A stretch of 47,450 bases of DNA from positions 714,271 through 761,720 of the forward strand of contig BCLD01000016.1 of NCBI GenBank assembly GCA_001600875.1, in the 5' to 3' direction. Source of the DNA: Solicoccozyma terricola (taxonomy: Eukaryota > Basidiomycota > Tremellomycetes > Filobasidiales > Piskurozymaceae). The translations under genes were made by a program, and so were the position numbers. Shown one piece after another: positions 20,190-29,533 of this stretch. The notes under the pieces are model-generated. The model saw only the letters and a list, made by a program, of their open reading frames with translations, was not told where the DNA came from and made no database searches. Numbering within the stretch: position 1 is the first letter of the stretch; every line of letters starts with the position of its first letter.

Positions 20190-22574
20190 CTAAGAGTGCT
20201 TGCGGTGTTCCTTGATGATCGAACGTCCAAACACGTCAGCGTCCCACATCACCCCCAACCTCCTGACCAACCGCCAACTCACCGGCTTATGTTCAACTTC
20301 ATGATCGATATGAACAAAACACCTATCAACATCCGGTAGAGCCTCGATTTGATCCTGTAGATCTTGTGCGATATCATGTGCTTTCCATAATGGCATCGCC
20401 CCATCCATGACGATGTCAATCTCGACAAAGTATTCGGGTCCTGAATGGTAGACTCGACATGTGTCGATGGCTTTAATGGCATCGTTGAATGTCATGGCCT
20501 GGGCGGTGGAGGGGGGGGGGGGGGATATGTGTGCAAACGAGGGGTTGGGATTGCACGGTGTCAGAAGGCCACGAGAAGATTTGAATTTCCTCCACAACCG
20601 GCACACACCTTGTACACGACCAACTGTTGGAAATCAACAGGTGCAGCGATCCCAGCGAGGAGTTTAAATTGTGCTACATGTATGAGCAAATGTTAGCTAC
20701 CCATGAGTTCTCTCAACCGGGACTGTCATTCTCACCAAAGAGCGTCCTAGTCCATGCGAAGATGATACAAGTCGCAATGAGCATAGCGCCCATAGGATCC
20801 AACTGGAGTAATGTGATGGATTAGCATCGGGTTGCAAGACGAGTTGCAACCGGGATATGCGGTGTTTATTCCAACTCACAAACCAAATGATCTTGGCACC
20901 GGCGGCGGAAGTGAAGATACCGAAACTGATATGCCCCGCCTGAGTGTCAGCCCTGAATGTTTTAGGTCTCAAGCCATTGAACCTCAAACCATCTCACCCG
21001 TTGCTAGTTGAAAACAACAGCATGTCAGTTCCATTGCACACCGGCGTTGCAAATCCCCCCGACCAGAACACTCACACAAACAAATCATTCCTATGATCCT
21101 CGAATAGCACTTGAACCTGACTGGAATGTTTCCTTATCGAGAAACAGTACAAGAACAGCGCGAATTTGGTGACTGTCGATGAGATGACCCATCAGCCCTC
21201 CATTCAGGCCCGACCTCGACTCCTCTTCCAAAAGGAAAATAAGAATCTCCCGCTCAGACTGTAACTCACGAAACGCGACACCAACAGCGATCAAACTCGG
21301 GATATGAAGCTTTGTTGTGTCTTCTCCTTTTGTATGTGTCGCGATCGATCTAATCGATTCGACGATAAGAATTAGATTGACCATTCCCATGAGGCCGCCG
21401 TAGACAATGTTACCGCTGGTAAGGTTGGTTTTGAATGGAAATGCCACATTGATCAGGACGAGGCTCCTTTCATGAAACCACTTCGTAACCAGGGCAGTCA
21501 ACACTCACACTGCGGGGAAACGACCACGATCAGCAAACGATGGACAAGATTCCTCGTGATACAATCTTGACGACGACCAACAACTCACTACTCTCAAATC
21601 GACTTCCACCCATCGGCCATTTCTTCTCGTCCACATTTTTACTCTTCTTATGCAACACATTGAGGAGCACATTGGCGAATGGATCAAAGACTGCGTCGAT
21701 TGCAGTTGCGAAGAGGGATAGAGATAGGGACGAGATTGCGGCGTATAGCTAGATATGAAAGTCGGATGATGTGGGCGGCGAGGACCGACGGAAAGGGTTG
21801 AGAAGAGGTCATATGATGATCGGTGAAGACGGTGTCGGAAATGTCCAATCAGATCAGCATCAAGTCCTCTCAAGTGAAACCCAAACAAGCACACCCACCT
21901 GAAGTGCCGCCAGCGCGAAATTAGCGATAAAGCTCGCTCTAATAGCGATCCTAACCTTGAGTGCGTTATCTTGCGTCGATTGAGCTGCATCGGCGGTATG
22001 TGCGTGTAAAGGTTTGAGGAGGTTTGCGATGTGCTATAGAGGAGAGATGATGGTGGACTTAAATGACAGCGAAAAGGATCGGTAGATGGGTGTGTCGGGA
22101 TACGAACATCGTTTTGACCTTGATAGAATTCTGACATCTTCTTCCCGCCTTTCTTGCGACTGGAAATGACCGGATCGAGTAAACCATCAGCTCAGAGTAC
22201 CTTCCTTTCACGGGAAATTTGACGTTGCTCATTGCCCTCGCGGAGTATGATATTCTGCGCTACGCTCAGAGATGGAGAGTGTTGCTCGCTATGGCGAGCA
22301 TGGTCCTCGCGAGACACGAACTCTCGGTACGCTCGCAGACTCACTTTCTCAACTCCATCAACTCCCCTTCCCCCATAATCCTGCCTCTCAACAACAACGG
22401 GTCTCTCTCCCCTGCCTCCCTCCCCAAACTAGAACTCGGAGTCTCATCCACGACGATATCGTGCGATGTGCTTGTGGTGTTGTGAGTTGAGCGGTCGAAG
22501 ACGGTGGTAAGTGGTGGTGAGGATATGGGAAGGGTGGATAGGTGGATTGTCTCTGTTGTGGTGGATGTTGCCAT
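20190..22574 (-). CDS. Cation diffusion facilitator, Mn-type (DxxxD motifs)
   Basis: Proton-coupled divalent metal efflux transporter. Exons (minus): 22345-22574, 22108-22159, 21899-22033, 21589-21748, 21509, 20998-21003 and others: 21270-21415, 21076-21172, 20880-20925, 20736-20802, 20609-20673, 20283-20498, 20190-20210; 413 aa. Family features: RKKGGKKMSEFYQGQND before TM1; ATAIDAVFDPFAN in TM2 and EDHRNDLFVNGFG in TM5, both with D-x-x-x-D, the signature of manganese-type CDFs rather than the zinc-type HxxxD; LDPMGAM before TM6; and the cytosolic C-terminal domain KAIDTCRVYHSGPEYFVEIDI ending HIDHEVEHKP. Two microexons are needed: a single T at 21509 (joins ES-I-GNIVYGG) and CAACGG at 20998-21003 (gives FVNGFGIFTS). 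The intron after QND uses GTTCGT. Intron 1 holds the dispersed repeat. Metal specificity and membrane (Golgi/vacuole) are inferred. Confidence 0.92.
20998..21003 (-). other. 6-nt microexon of the CDF gene
   Basis: Sense context AACTAG|CAACGG|GTGAGATG. Joined to GT of the upstream exon and T of the downstream exon it encodes Val-Asn-Gly, completing DHRNDLFVNGFGIFTS, the family consensus at TM5. Confidence 0.8.
21509..21509 (-). other. Candidate 1-nt microexon of the CDF gene
   Basis: Sense context CCCCGCAG|T|GTGAGTG: a consensus acceptor and donor separated by one nucleotide. The upstream exon ends in phase 1 (A) and the downstream one begins with C, so A+T+C makes Ile and gives RFESIGNIVYGG, matching the conserved RFETIGNI of CDFs. 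I found no donor at phase 2 in the upstream exon edge and no other internal exon of suitable length without a stop. Confidence 0.65.
22226..22340 (-). repeat. Intron repeat array, copy 3 (CDF intron 1)
   Basis: Three to four degenerate units, sense strand: TGCGAGCGTACCGAGAG, CTCGCCATAGCGAGCAACA, TGAGCGTAGCGCAGAATATC. It occupies most of the 185-nt intron 22160-22344. No hairpin block is seen in this copy. Confidence 0.75.
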
Positions 22575-23880
22575 GATGACAGCGATGGATTGTTGATGAC
22601 ACTGTCGTCGATGCCAGCTTGATCCACTCCATTGAATAGGAAATCGCCGATCACAAATGGCCCACATGGGTGGCGGAGCACGTGACACGGTGGCGGTGGC
22701 AAGATATGGGGTTCAGAAATCCCAGTATGAGATCGAAAGGAAGGGCCGCCCAAAGCAATTGGGTGGTGCTAGAAGTGGAATACATGCTGTGTCTACCAGC
22801 GAAGAAAGTGAGAAACCCCAGTCAAATTGGGCAAAGCGAAAAGCAAAAACAAACGCAAAAGGCGTAGTCACCAATGTCATTCAAATCGCCGAGACAAGCG
22901 AGATTTCCAAATGCGAAAAGTCCAAAGGTTGGACATCGACCTTGAACTCCAAGACAGCACCCACAGCGTCGAAGAATGCATGCTGCTATCGATCTTGCTA
23001 AAGATTTTGCCAGCTCGAGCTCAGGGTACGACAACAGCAGTCACAGTCAATCAAGGATGGTCCACACGTACAAGGGTCTTTTAAAAGAGTTGCAAATGGG
23101 CATTGACAAGGGGAAGCTTGCCGTTGAGGATTAGAATTGTTAAAGTGAGCAGAGCAAACCTGTAGAAGAACAAATCAGACGTCACTTTGAATGCAATGAG
23201 ACAATATGGCCACGGACCACTGCCCCTTAACATTTGCGCATGTGCTAATGACAAAACGGCTGATATGAGTCGAGAAGGCTAGATGGAGGAGGTCTGTTAC
23301 GGTTGTACAAAAATAGGCTCATAATACAGCCTATTATCTGTCCGGCCGTGCAACAGGCCAACTGTCTGGCAGCAGTACTTCTTACAACCCATGCGTCCAT
23401 CTGATCGTCTGTCTGAAAATCCCAAACAAGTATAAAAGGCAGGTTCGAAGTCTTGTCAACCTTGTACTTTTCTTCTTTCTGATCACCAAAAAAGATATAT
23501 TTTTGTGACCGTGACTTCGACGAGTTCAACAGTCTTCCAATCTGAGGCAAATTGGAAACCGCGAATCTGTGCGGCACATATCTCATCGTTTCGTACTCGT
23601 GGATCGGCGAGCTGCGAAATGGGCTGATCGACTCGAGCCATTCCCATTGGTGTCTGACTCCCGCCTCATGTCATACAGGTCCTGCACTCCTAGTATAGTA
23701 GCTCTTCGACATGAAGGAAGACGAGTAATGATCGCCGCTGCCACCGCCACCCAACTTTCACGTGACATTGTGTCTCCCACGTGGCCCTTCAACTATCTCT
23801 CAACCATCCCCCTACAACCACCCCTACGACGATCCATCACCATCTTCATCTCCCTCATCCCCCACCCCCCCTCTTCAATC
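22575..23880. promoter_or_regulatory. 1.3-kb divergent region, CDF / TFB1
   Basis: Largest gap in the window. CACGTG cores at 22679-22684, 23759-23764 (CACGTGACA) and 23778-23783 (CACGTGG), the last two about 100-120 bp before the TFB1 ATG. A TATAAAAGG box is at about 23431-23440 on the plus strand, followed by GGTTCGAAGTC (about 23442), which resembles a pol III B box but with no tRNA fold. A possible small ORF at 22976-23134 is listed separately. Confidence 0.45.
22976..23134 (+). CDS. Possible small gene or 3' exon (52 codons), unrecognised
   Basis: A frame starting MHAAIDLAKDFASSSSG and ending KELQMGIDKGKLAVED before TAG has protein-like composition (helical C-terminus GLLKELQMGIDKGKLAV) and lies in the 1.3-kb gap with no other feature. 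Just upstream, a lysine/arginine-rich frame begins at 22827 (MGKAKSKNKRKRRS), so the two might be exons of one small basic protein, but I cannot find a splice junction that joins them cleanly. I recognise no family. It could equally be random open sequence or a 5' UTR. Confidence 0.25.
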   Translation: MHAAIDLAKDFASSSSGYDNSSHSQSRMVHTYKGLLKELQMGIDKGKLAVED

Positions 23881-26616
23881 ATGTCCACTCCCACTACCAC
23901 ACGTAGATACCGTGCATCATACAAGAAATCACCCGGCACTCTCTACCTGACCCCCACCACCCTCTCATGGAACGCAGACACTCGAGGGACAGAAGTAGTC
24001 CGTGTTCAACAACTGTCTCGGGTAGCAGGGATGTTTCAATCGAAAGCAGGAGCGAGCAAGACTAGTATTAAGATTGTTTTTGTGAATGATATTCCACAAG
24101 GAGGTCTGACGTTTGTCTTTACTGGGGAAGCTGTTAAAGGGTTGACGACAGAAGAGGAGATGTCAGAGGTTGTGAATACGGCGGAAAAGGCATTGAAGGA
24201 TCGACAAGAGGTCGTCGGGGTCTTGACGAATGTTATTGGAGCGAATAACGAGAGGAGGGCAGCTGCGAAGGAGGATGGAAAGGTTGATGGGGAAGATGAG
24301 GTTGATAGTGGTCAATCGTTGGCTCCGTCTCCAGTAGCGTCTGGATCGGGATCGGGAATGGGAACAACGAGAATACCAGATGGATCAGCACCACCTCCTG
24401 CGAAACGTCAACGACTGACAGCGGCGACATCTAGATCGGGTACTCCTGGTACACCTGGCACACCAGGCGGTGTCGATGTTACAGGAATGTCAAAATCAAA
24501 TAATTACGATCTCAGACGAGCCGTATTGTTGAAGCATCCAGAGTTGAAGAAATTGTATATCGATGTTGTGGTAAAGCAGCAGGGCAAGGTTTTAACGGAG
24601 GAGGAATTCTGGAGTGGTCGACAAGTGGGTGATCGTTTTTTTTTTCCCCTTTCTTTGCGACAAGTCCCAACCGTGAACACTGACCCGTTTTGTAAAATCG
24701 TTACAGCACCTCGTACAACAAGAATCCCTAATCCAATCCCAAATACCCGGTCGATCATCTCAACTGCTCGACGATCGGTTCGGATTCTCATCATCTTCCA
24801 AAGCTACGACAGGAGGTGGAACCGGGTTAGGTGTAGCAGCAGCTGGGAAACCAAAATTGGATGCGGAAGGTCCGAAGACGATGGCGCTTTCGCAGGAATT
24901 GATCATGGAGATTTTCGAAGAATTTCCAATCGTTCAGAGGATTTATGTTGATAATGTCGGTGGAGAGAATGGAGTGAGTATTGCCTTAACAAACTGTTCT
25001 CTAAAGTTCCCCGCGTTCGAGACGTTGATGAAATTTTATTCCCCTGCGAATAGCTCACCGAGACGGAATTCTGGCAGCGGTATTTCAATTCAACGTTATG
25101 GGATCGACATCGAGCTTCTACCCGTACAAATTCGACTGCAGCTGGTACAAGAGAAGAGAGGGAGAAACATGACGACGTATTTGACAAGTACTTGGAGGAG
25201 CCGGATGATGGTGAGTTCCCCGAGTTGTATGTTTAGTGGGTTGGAAACACGTTGATGGAGGTTTGGGGATGGGCAAAGACCTTGAACCGAGACAGGCGCC
25301 AAAGAGGAGCGTGGATATGTTTTTGGATCTTGCTGCCACGGAAGAGGATCACGATGAGGTAAATAACGTGGTTTCCGCATTGATTTTCCATCATGGCCTC
25401 AAGTTGATAAGCCATTATTCAGACTGGAAATATCAATGATTATACAATGCAAGCGGGTAAACAGCGGAACACCTTACCTTTGATCAGGCGATTCAATGAG
25501 CATTCGAATCGGTTGGTGATGAGGGAGTGAGTGGGCGGGTCATCTGTCGCGAAATGGCAATTCATGGCTGAAGCTTTCACGGAGTAGCGAGGAAACGGAC
25601 GAAGTTGATGAAGATGAATTGAGAGTGAGTCAACACTCCGTTTGCCGTCGATTAAACTTTCCTGAAAAACCCCCTCTCGCACTCCCAGAACCGGATCTAC
25701 AACGAGATCGAGATAAACGATCTCCGAGCGCCACAACAGGAAGTGACCTACAAACTCGACGTACAAGGGCGACAGGACAAATTCAGTGCGTCCAAGGGAA
25801 ATCAGGAGGATGAGTTGGAGGCGTTTGCCGCTAGGAAGAGCTCCAAAGTGAGTCGTTCTAGAGTTCTTTAAAGCTACACGTTTCGCTGAACATCTTCCGA
25901 CACGGACGCAGGAACTGCGCGCTCTCATCAAAGAAGGACGTTCAACCCTCTTGACGTGGAAGCCAAATCTCCCTTCTATCGTTCCTCGACTTCCAGACGA
26001 CCATCCTGGTGCTCCGGGGGCTGTGCGGGCGAGGTCTTCCGCGACAGCTGGACCTAATTCCACGGTGGAGGGATATGCGAGGTGTAAGAGGCTGGCACAG
26101 GAGGCGATTCGGAATGTTACGGATGCGATCGTTACGGCGAACGATGCGTCCGCAGACAAATGTGAGTGGCTAGCGACGGTATCCACCGTGATACCGTTGG
26201 ACACTAACAAAGCGGGGTGATTCCCATCTAGCTCCGATCCCTGTCGACATCATGAATCAAATCCTATCATGCCATAACGCAGCTTGCGAATTCCTTCGCC
26301 AATTCTGGTCTGCTGTTCTACCTAACCTGCCTGGAACGCTCGGCGCGCCAACGAATCAACAAAAAGTAGACAAGGCGAAGAAGATGGTAGATTATTTGGC
26401 AAAGACTGGAGAAAAGGTGGATGGGGTGGTGAAGAGTGCCGTAAAGTCGGGCATGGCGGATCCAGATAGAGTCAAGGAGGTGAGTGTTTGGTTGGGAAAG
26501 ACCACATTTGAAACGGGGGNATTGACCTTAATCCAACTTTACAGGCACTCGCACCCACGCTCTTCGCTGTCAGCAAAGCAGTCGCGCATTACGAGGCATC
26601 AAGCGGCAAGAGGTAG
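23881..26616 (+). CDS. TFB1: TFIIH core subunit p62/Tfb1
   Basis: Scaffold subunit of TFIIH for pol II initiation and nucleotide-excision repair. Exons: 23881-24624, 24707-24973, 25054-25210, 25279-25358, 25423-25526, 25585-25624, 25689-25847, 25912-26161, 26232-26479, 26545-26616; 706 aa, all phases closing. An N-terminal PH-like domain (about 1-110: YRASYKKSPGTLYLTPTTLSWN, VFTGEAVKGLTTEEEM) binds activators and XPG/TFIIE. Two BSD repeats follow: LLKHPELKKLYIDVV...LTEEEFW (about 215-246) and LIMEIFEEFPIVQRIYVDNV...LTETEFWQRYF (about 308-345). GNINDYTMQAGKQRNTLPLIRRFNEHS and a C-terminal helical region (LAPTLFAVSKAVAHYEAS) are typical. A Ser/Gly/Thr-Pro-rich linker (SGTPGTPGTPG) lies between PH and BSD1. 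One N at 26520 sits in the last intron. Confidence 0.95.
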
Positions 26617-26769
26617 GGAGAGTGGCTGCTCGGTCTGCTGCATTCATCAGTGAGCATTGTCTAGATAGCAATGTATCCTCGAACGAACAGATACGGCGAA
26701 TTGTACAAGTAATGAACTGTCGCTCTTCCATACCAAATGGCGACTTTTCTGCCGAAGCGGGTGTCCTTC

Positions 26770-28187
26770 TCACATACCGTCCACACCTTCCGGTACCCTT
26801 CCCTCACTCAACACTTTTTCCAACCTTCTAACCTCGTCAATGCTCGATGCACCCTTGATCATCTCTCTAATCCGCGTCTTCTCATCATCAGTCATCAATC
26901 TGCCTTTCCCAACGACCGCCTCTGCGCCACTAGCTTTGGCGGTGGCAGCGAGAGCAGCAGAGTTCGCTGCGTCCGAAGTCAGGGACAAAGCGAGCTTGGT
27001 TGGGAGATGTGTTTCAGGTGTCTCGAAGAGAGCTTTCGCGGATGCTCGCTCAGCATCTTTTATACGTCGGAAATCAAGGGTCCTAAGGCTTGATCCCATC
27101 TGCGGGATGAGGTTTTTACCATCAGATTTTAAAGCAAGTGACCAAGCGGATTGTTTTGATGACCCACCTTCCAAATCACCCATTCTCGGTAATATTTCTC
27201 ACCTCGGACAGGGTTTGAGAGGAGGGACAGATGTATGAGGTTGGAGAGGTTTGCGAGGGGGAGTAGGGAAGAGAGGGTGGCTAGGGAGTTACTGGAGAGG
27301 TCTGGATACGATTGAATGCGTAAGTAGATCGTTCACAGATATCGGAGGAAGTTACACATCACTCACTCAGACTTTCAAGTTGAGGAACCTATACCACCGA
27401 CATGTTTCAACGTATTCAGCATACAATTGGCTTCGACTATATCAAGTGATCACTCACGCTATTTGCAAAGTTGGGAGCGATAGCTGAGATGTTGTTGTTG
27501 GATACATGGATTGTCCGTATCCGAGGTGCTGATGGAGGGTGTATTGATGGTGAGTGGATATGCGCACACCACAAAACCGTCTCCAGCCACTGATTCAAGG
27601 TCGGCGAAGGAGTTTCTCACTCCTACGGGATATCGTCGACCATCGTCCAATTCTACCGCGTCCATCCTTCTACCTCCTGGATCAACATTACAGAACGACA
27701 CTCACACAATGGCAAATTCCCCAGCACAGTCAACGAATTATCGGTGAGATTCAATGTATCATATGAGCCTTGATGCGATGCCAGGTTTTCAATGAGTGGG
27801 ATTTGAAGGCCTGTGAGGAATAAGAGGGTGGGTTGTTGTGGACATTATTAGTTGATTGTCAGACTGAACTGGAAAGTGGGTGGGTGGGTGCTGTCACGCA
27901 CCTCGAAGATCCAACTCTCTCTCCTTGAGCGGGTTGAGATGCTGGTGGGATGCAATCGTAATGGGTAGGTCGAGGAGGGAACGGTAAGATTTGTTGGAAT
28001 TACAACGATTGACGGACACAGCAGAGACACAGAGGACAGAGGTCAGTATGGGACGAGGATGTTGGACGATGCAGATACTTGCCGACTGAGACCGCGCGAC
28101 GACCTGATGGATGAGACGACAATAATCAGCGTGTGACGGACGAAATCTTCGCGCACGCATGCTACTAACCTCTGGAGTAAGCCTCAT
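26770..28187 (-). CDS. LEA1: U2 snRNP protein A' (Lea1)
   Basis: Leucine-rich-repeat protein that binds U2 B'' and U2 snRNA stem-loop IV in the spliceosome. Exons (minus): 28170-28187, 28083-28103, 27902-27941, 27706-27810, 27458-27528, 27367-27388, 27168-27301, 26770-27099; 246 aa, the usual size. Reads MRLTPEVVARSQSHLNPLKERELDLRGLQIP, then LRRs (TIHVSNNNISAIAPNF, LESLNLSSNSLATL, LIHLSLLSNPVRGEKYYREWVIWKM), then SLRTLDFRRIKDAERA, the canonical cap. The first three exons are only 18, 21 and 40 nt. The second intron starts GCAAGT and ends CACCAG, a GC-AG intron; using the nearby GT shifts phase and breaks HLNPLKERE. The 177-nt intron 27529-27705 is long for this gene. Tail to tail with TFB1, 153 bp. 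Confidence 0.93.
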
Positions 28188-28524
28188 CTGTGTGTTGTTG
28201 TGGTGGTGAGGGCGTGTGTGTATCTGTCCTGTCGAGCTGAGGATGTTGTAGAGGGTTGTGTGGGAATATCCCGAGGTCGCCGATGTCCGTGTCAGTGTCC
28301 GCGATGTCCGCGGTGTCAAGAAATAAATCTCTCATTTCATTTTCCCACTCGAGCTGTTTACATGTTTGTGGGCAACTATTCGTTCTCCTCTAAAAGTCAT
28401 TTCTCCCCGTTTCTCTCCCTCGCATTGGTATTCACAGATATGCAATCGAATCGTTTAGAGACTATCAAGTTTGGTGTAACAAGTCAGATGGGTTGCCCAG
28501 ACAATTCCATGCATTTCCCTAGAC
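28188..28524. other. LEA1 promoter / FBA1 3' region (337 bp)
   Basis: Tandem minus-strand genes. Contains GATGTCCG-like repeats near 28281-28314 (GTCCGCGATGTCCGCGGTGTC), just upstream of the LEA1 ATG; a similar GTCGATGTCCGTG tandem lies at 34336-34388. No gene seen. Confidence 0.45.
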
Positions 28525-29483
28525 TTACCGGTTGACGTTACCGAGGTCCTTGCACGCAACCTGGATACGCTCCTTCATGGTCTTCTCACCCTCACGAACC
28601 CAAACACGCGGGTCGTAGCTGAAATGAATGAAAAAGACAAAATCTATTCAGGATATCCCGTTCCCCACGAAGACCTCCGCGATCAAAATCACTGCCACTA
28701 CCACTCACTACTTCTTGTTGGGCTTGTCTTGACCGTCTGGGTTACCGACTTGGCTCTGGAGGTAGCCCTCCTTGGACTTGAAGAAGTCACGCATACCAAT
28801 AAGGTAAGCGAATTGGGTGTCAGTGTCGACGTTCATCTTGACGACTCCGTGGGAGACGGCCTCGGTGATTTCCTCCTTGGAGGAACCGGAACCACCGTGG
28901 AAGACGAGGAAGAGGGGCTTGTCACCACCCTTGCCCTTGAGTTGTTGAGCGGCGTAAGCTTGGTGCTTGCCAAGGAGCTCGGGGCGGAGAACGACGTTTC
29001 CTGGCTTGTAGACACCGTGAACGTTACCGAAGCTGAAGGAGGGAGGGAGGGAGCACTTCGTTAGATTCCACACCTGAAAACCCCGAAACCCCGCTCGAAA
29101 ACGAAGAAACTCACGCGGCGGCAATGGAGAAGTTGGGGCTGATGGCGTTCAAAGCAGAGAACACCTCGTAGATGTCTTCCGGCTGGGTGTACAACGAAGA
29201 GTTGTCGGCACCAGTGTTATCAACACCATCCTCTTCACCACCGGTGATACCGATTTCCATCTCGAGGAAGACTGTGGGTCGGAGGTGGGACGGGATGTCA
29301 ACGAGGTGTTTCATCGAGCTCGTTTTTTGGGGGGGAATCTCCACTCACGATCAATAGGAGCCATTCGCTTGAAGTACTTTACGCAATCAGCAATGTTCTC
29401 CTCCTTGGACTCCTCTGACAAATCGAGCATGTGGGAACTGAAAATCCCGCCCAAATCGTTCTTATCAGCTCACAGTCCCCCCC

Positions 29484-29533
<50 letters not shown>

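Noticed and set aside
23442..23453. B-box-like GGTTCGAAGTC after TATAAAAGG, suggesting a tRNA or U6 gene
   Set aside because: No cloverleaf, no A box at the right spacing and no T-run terminator; U6 core sequences are not present.
27612..27689. A coding exon in the LEA1 intron (RRMDAVELDDGRRYPV frame)
   Set aside because: Splicing 27706 directly to 27528 gives the proper LRR NLPLSPRIRTIHVSNN; adding this segment breaks phase and the LRR spacing.
27529..27705. The 177-nt LEA1 intron as an H/ACA snoRNA host
   Set aside because: A GTCG...CGAC outer stem with a GGAGT/ACTCC inner stem and a late ACA are present, but no ANANNA box separates two hairpins, so support is too weak.
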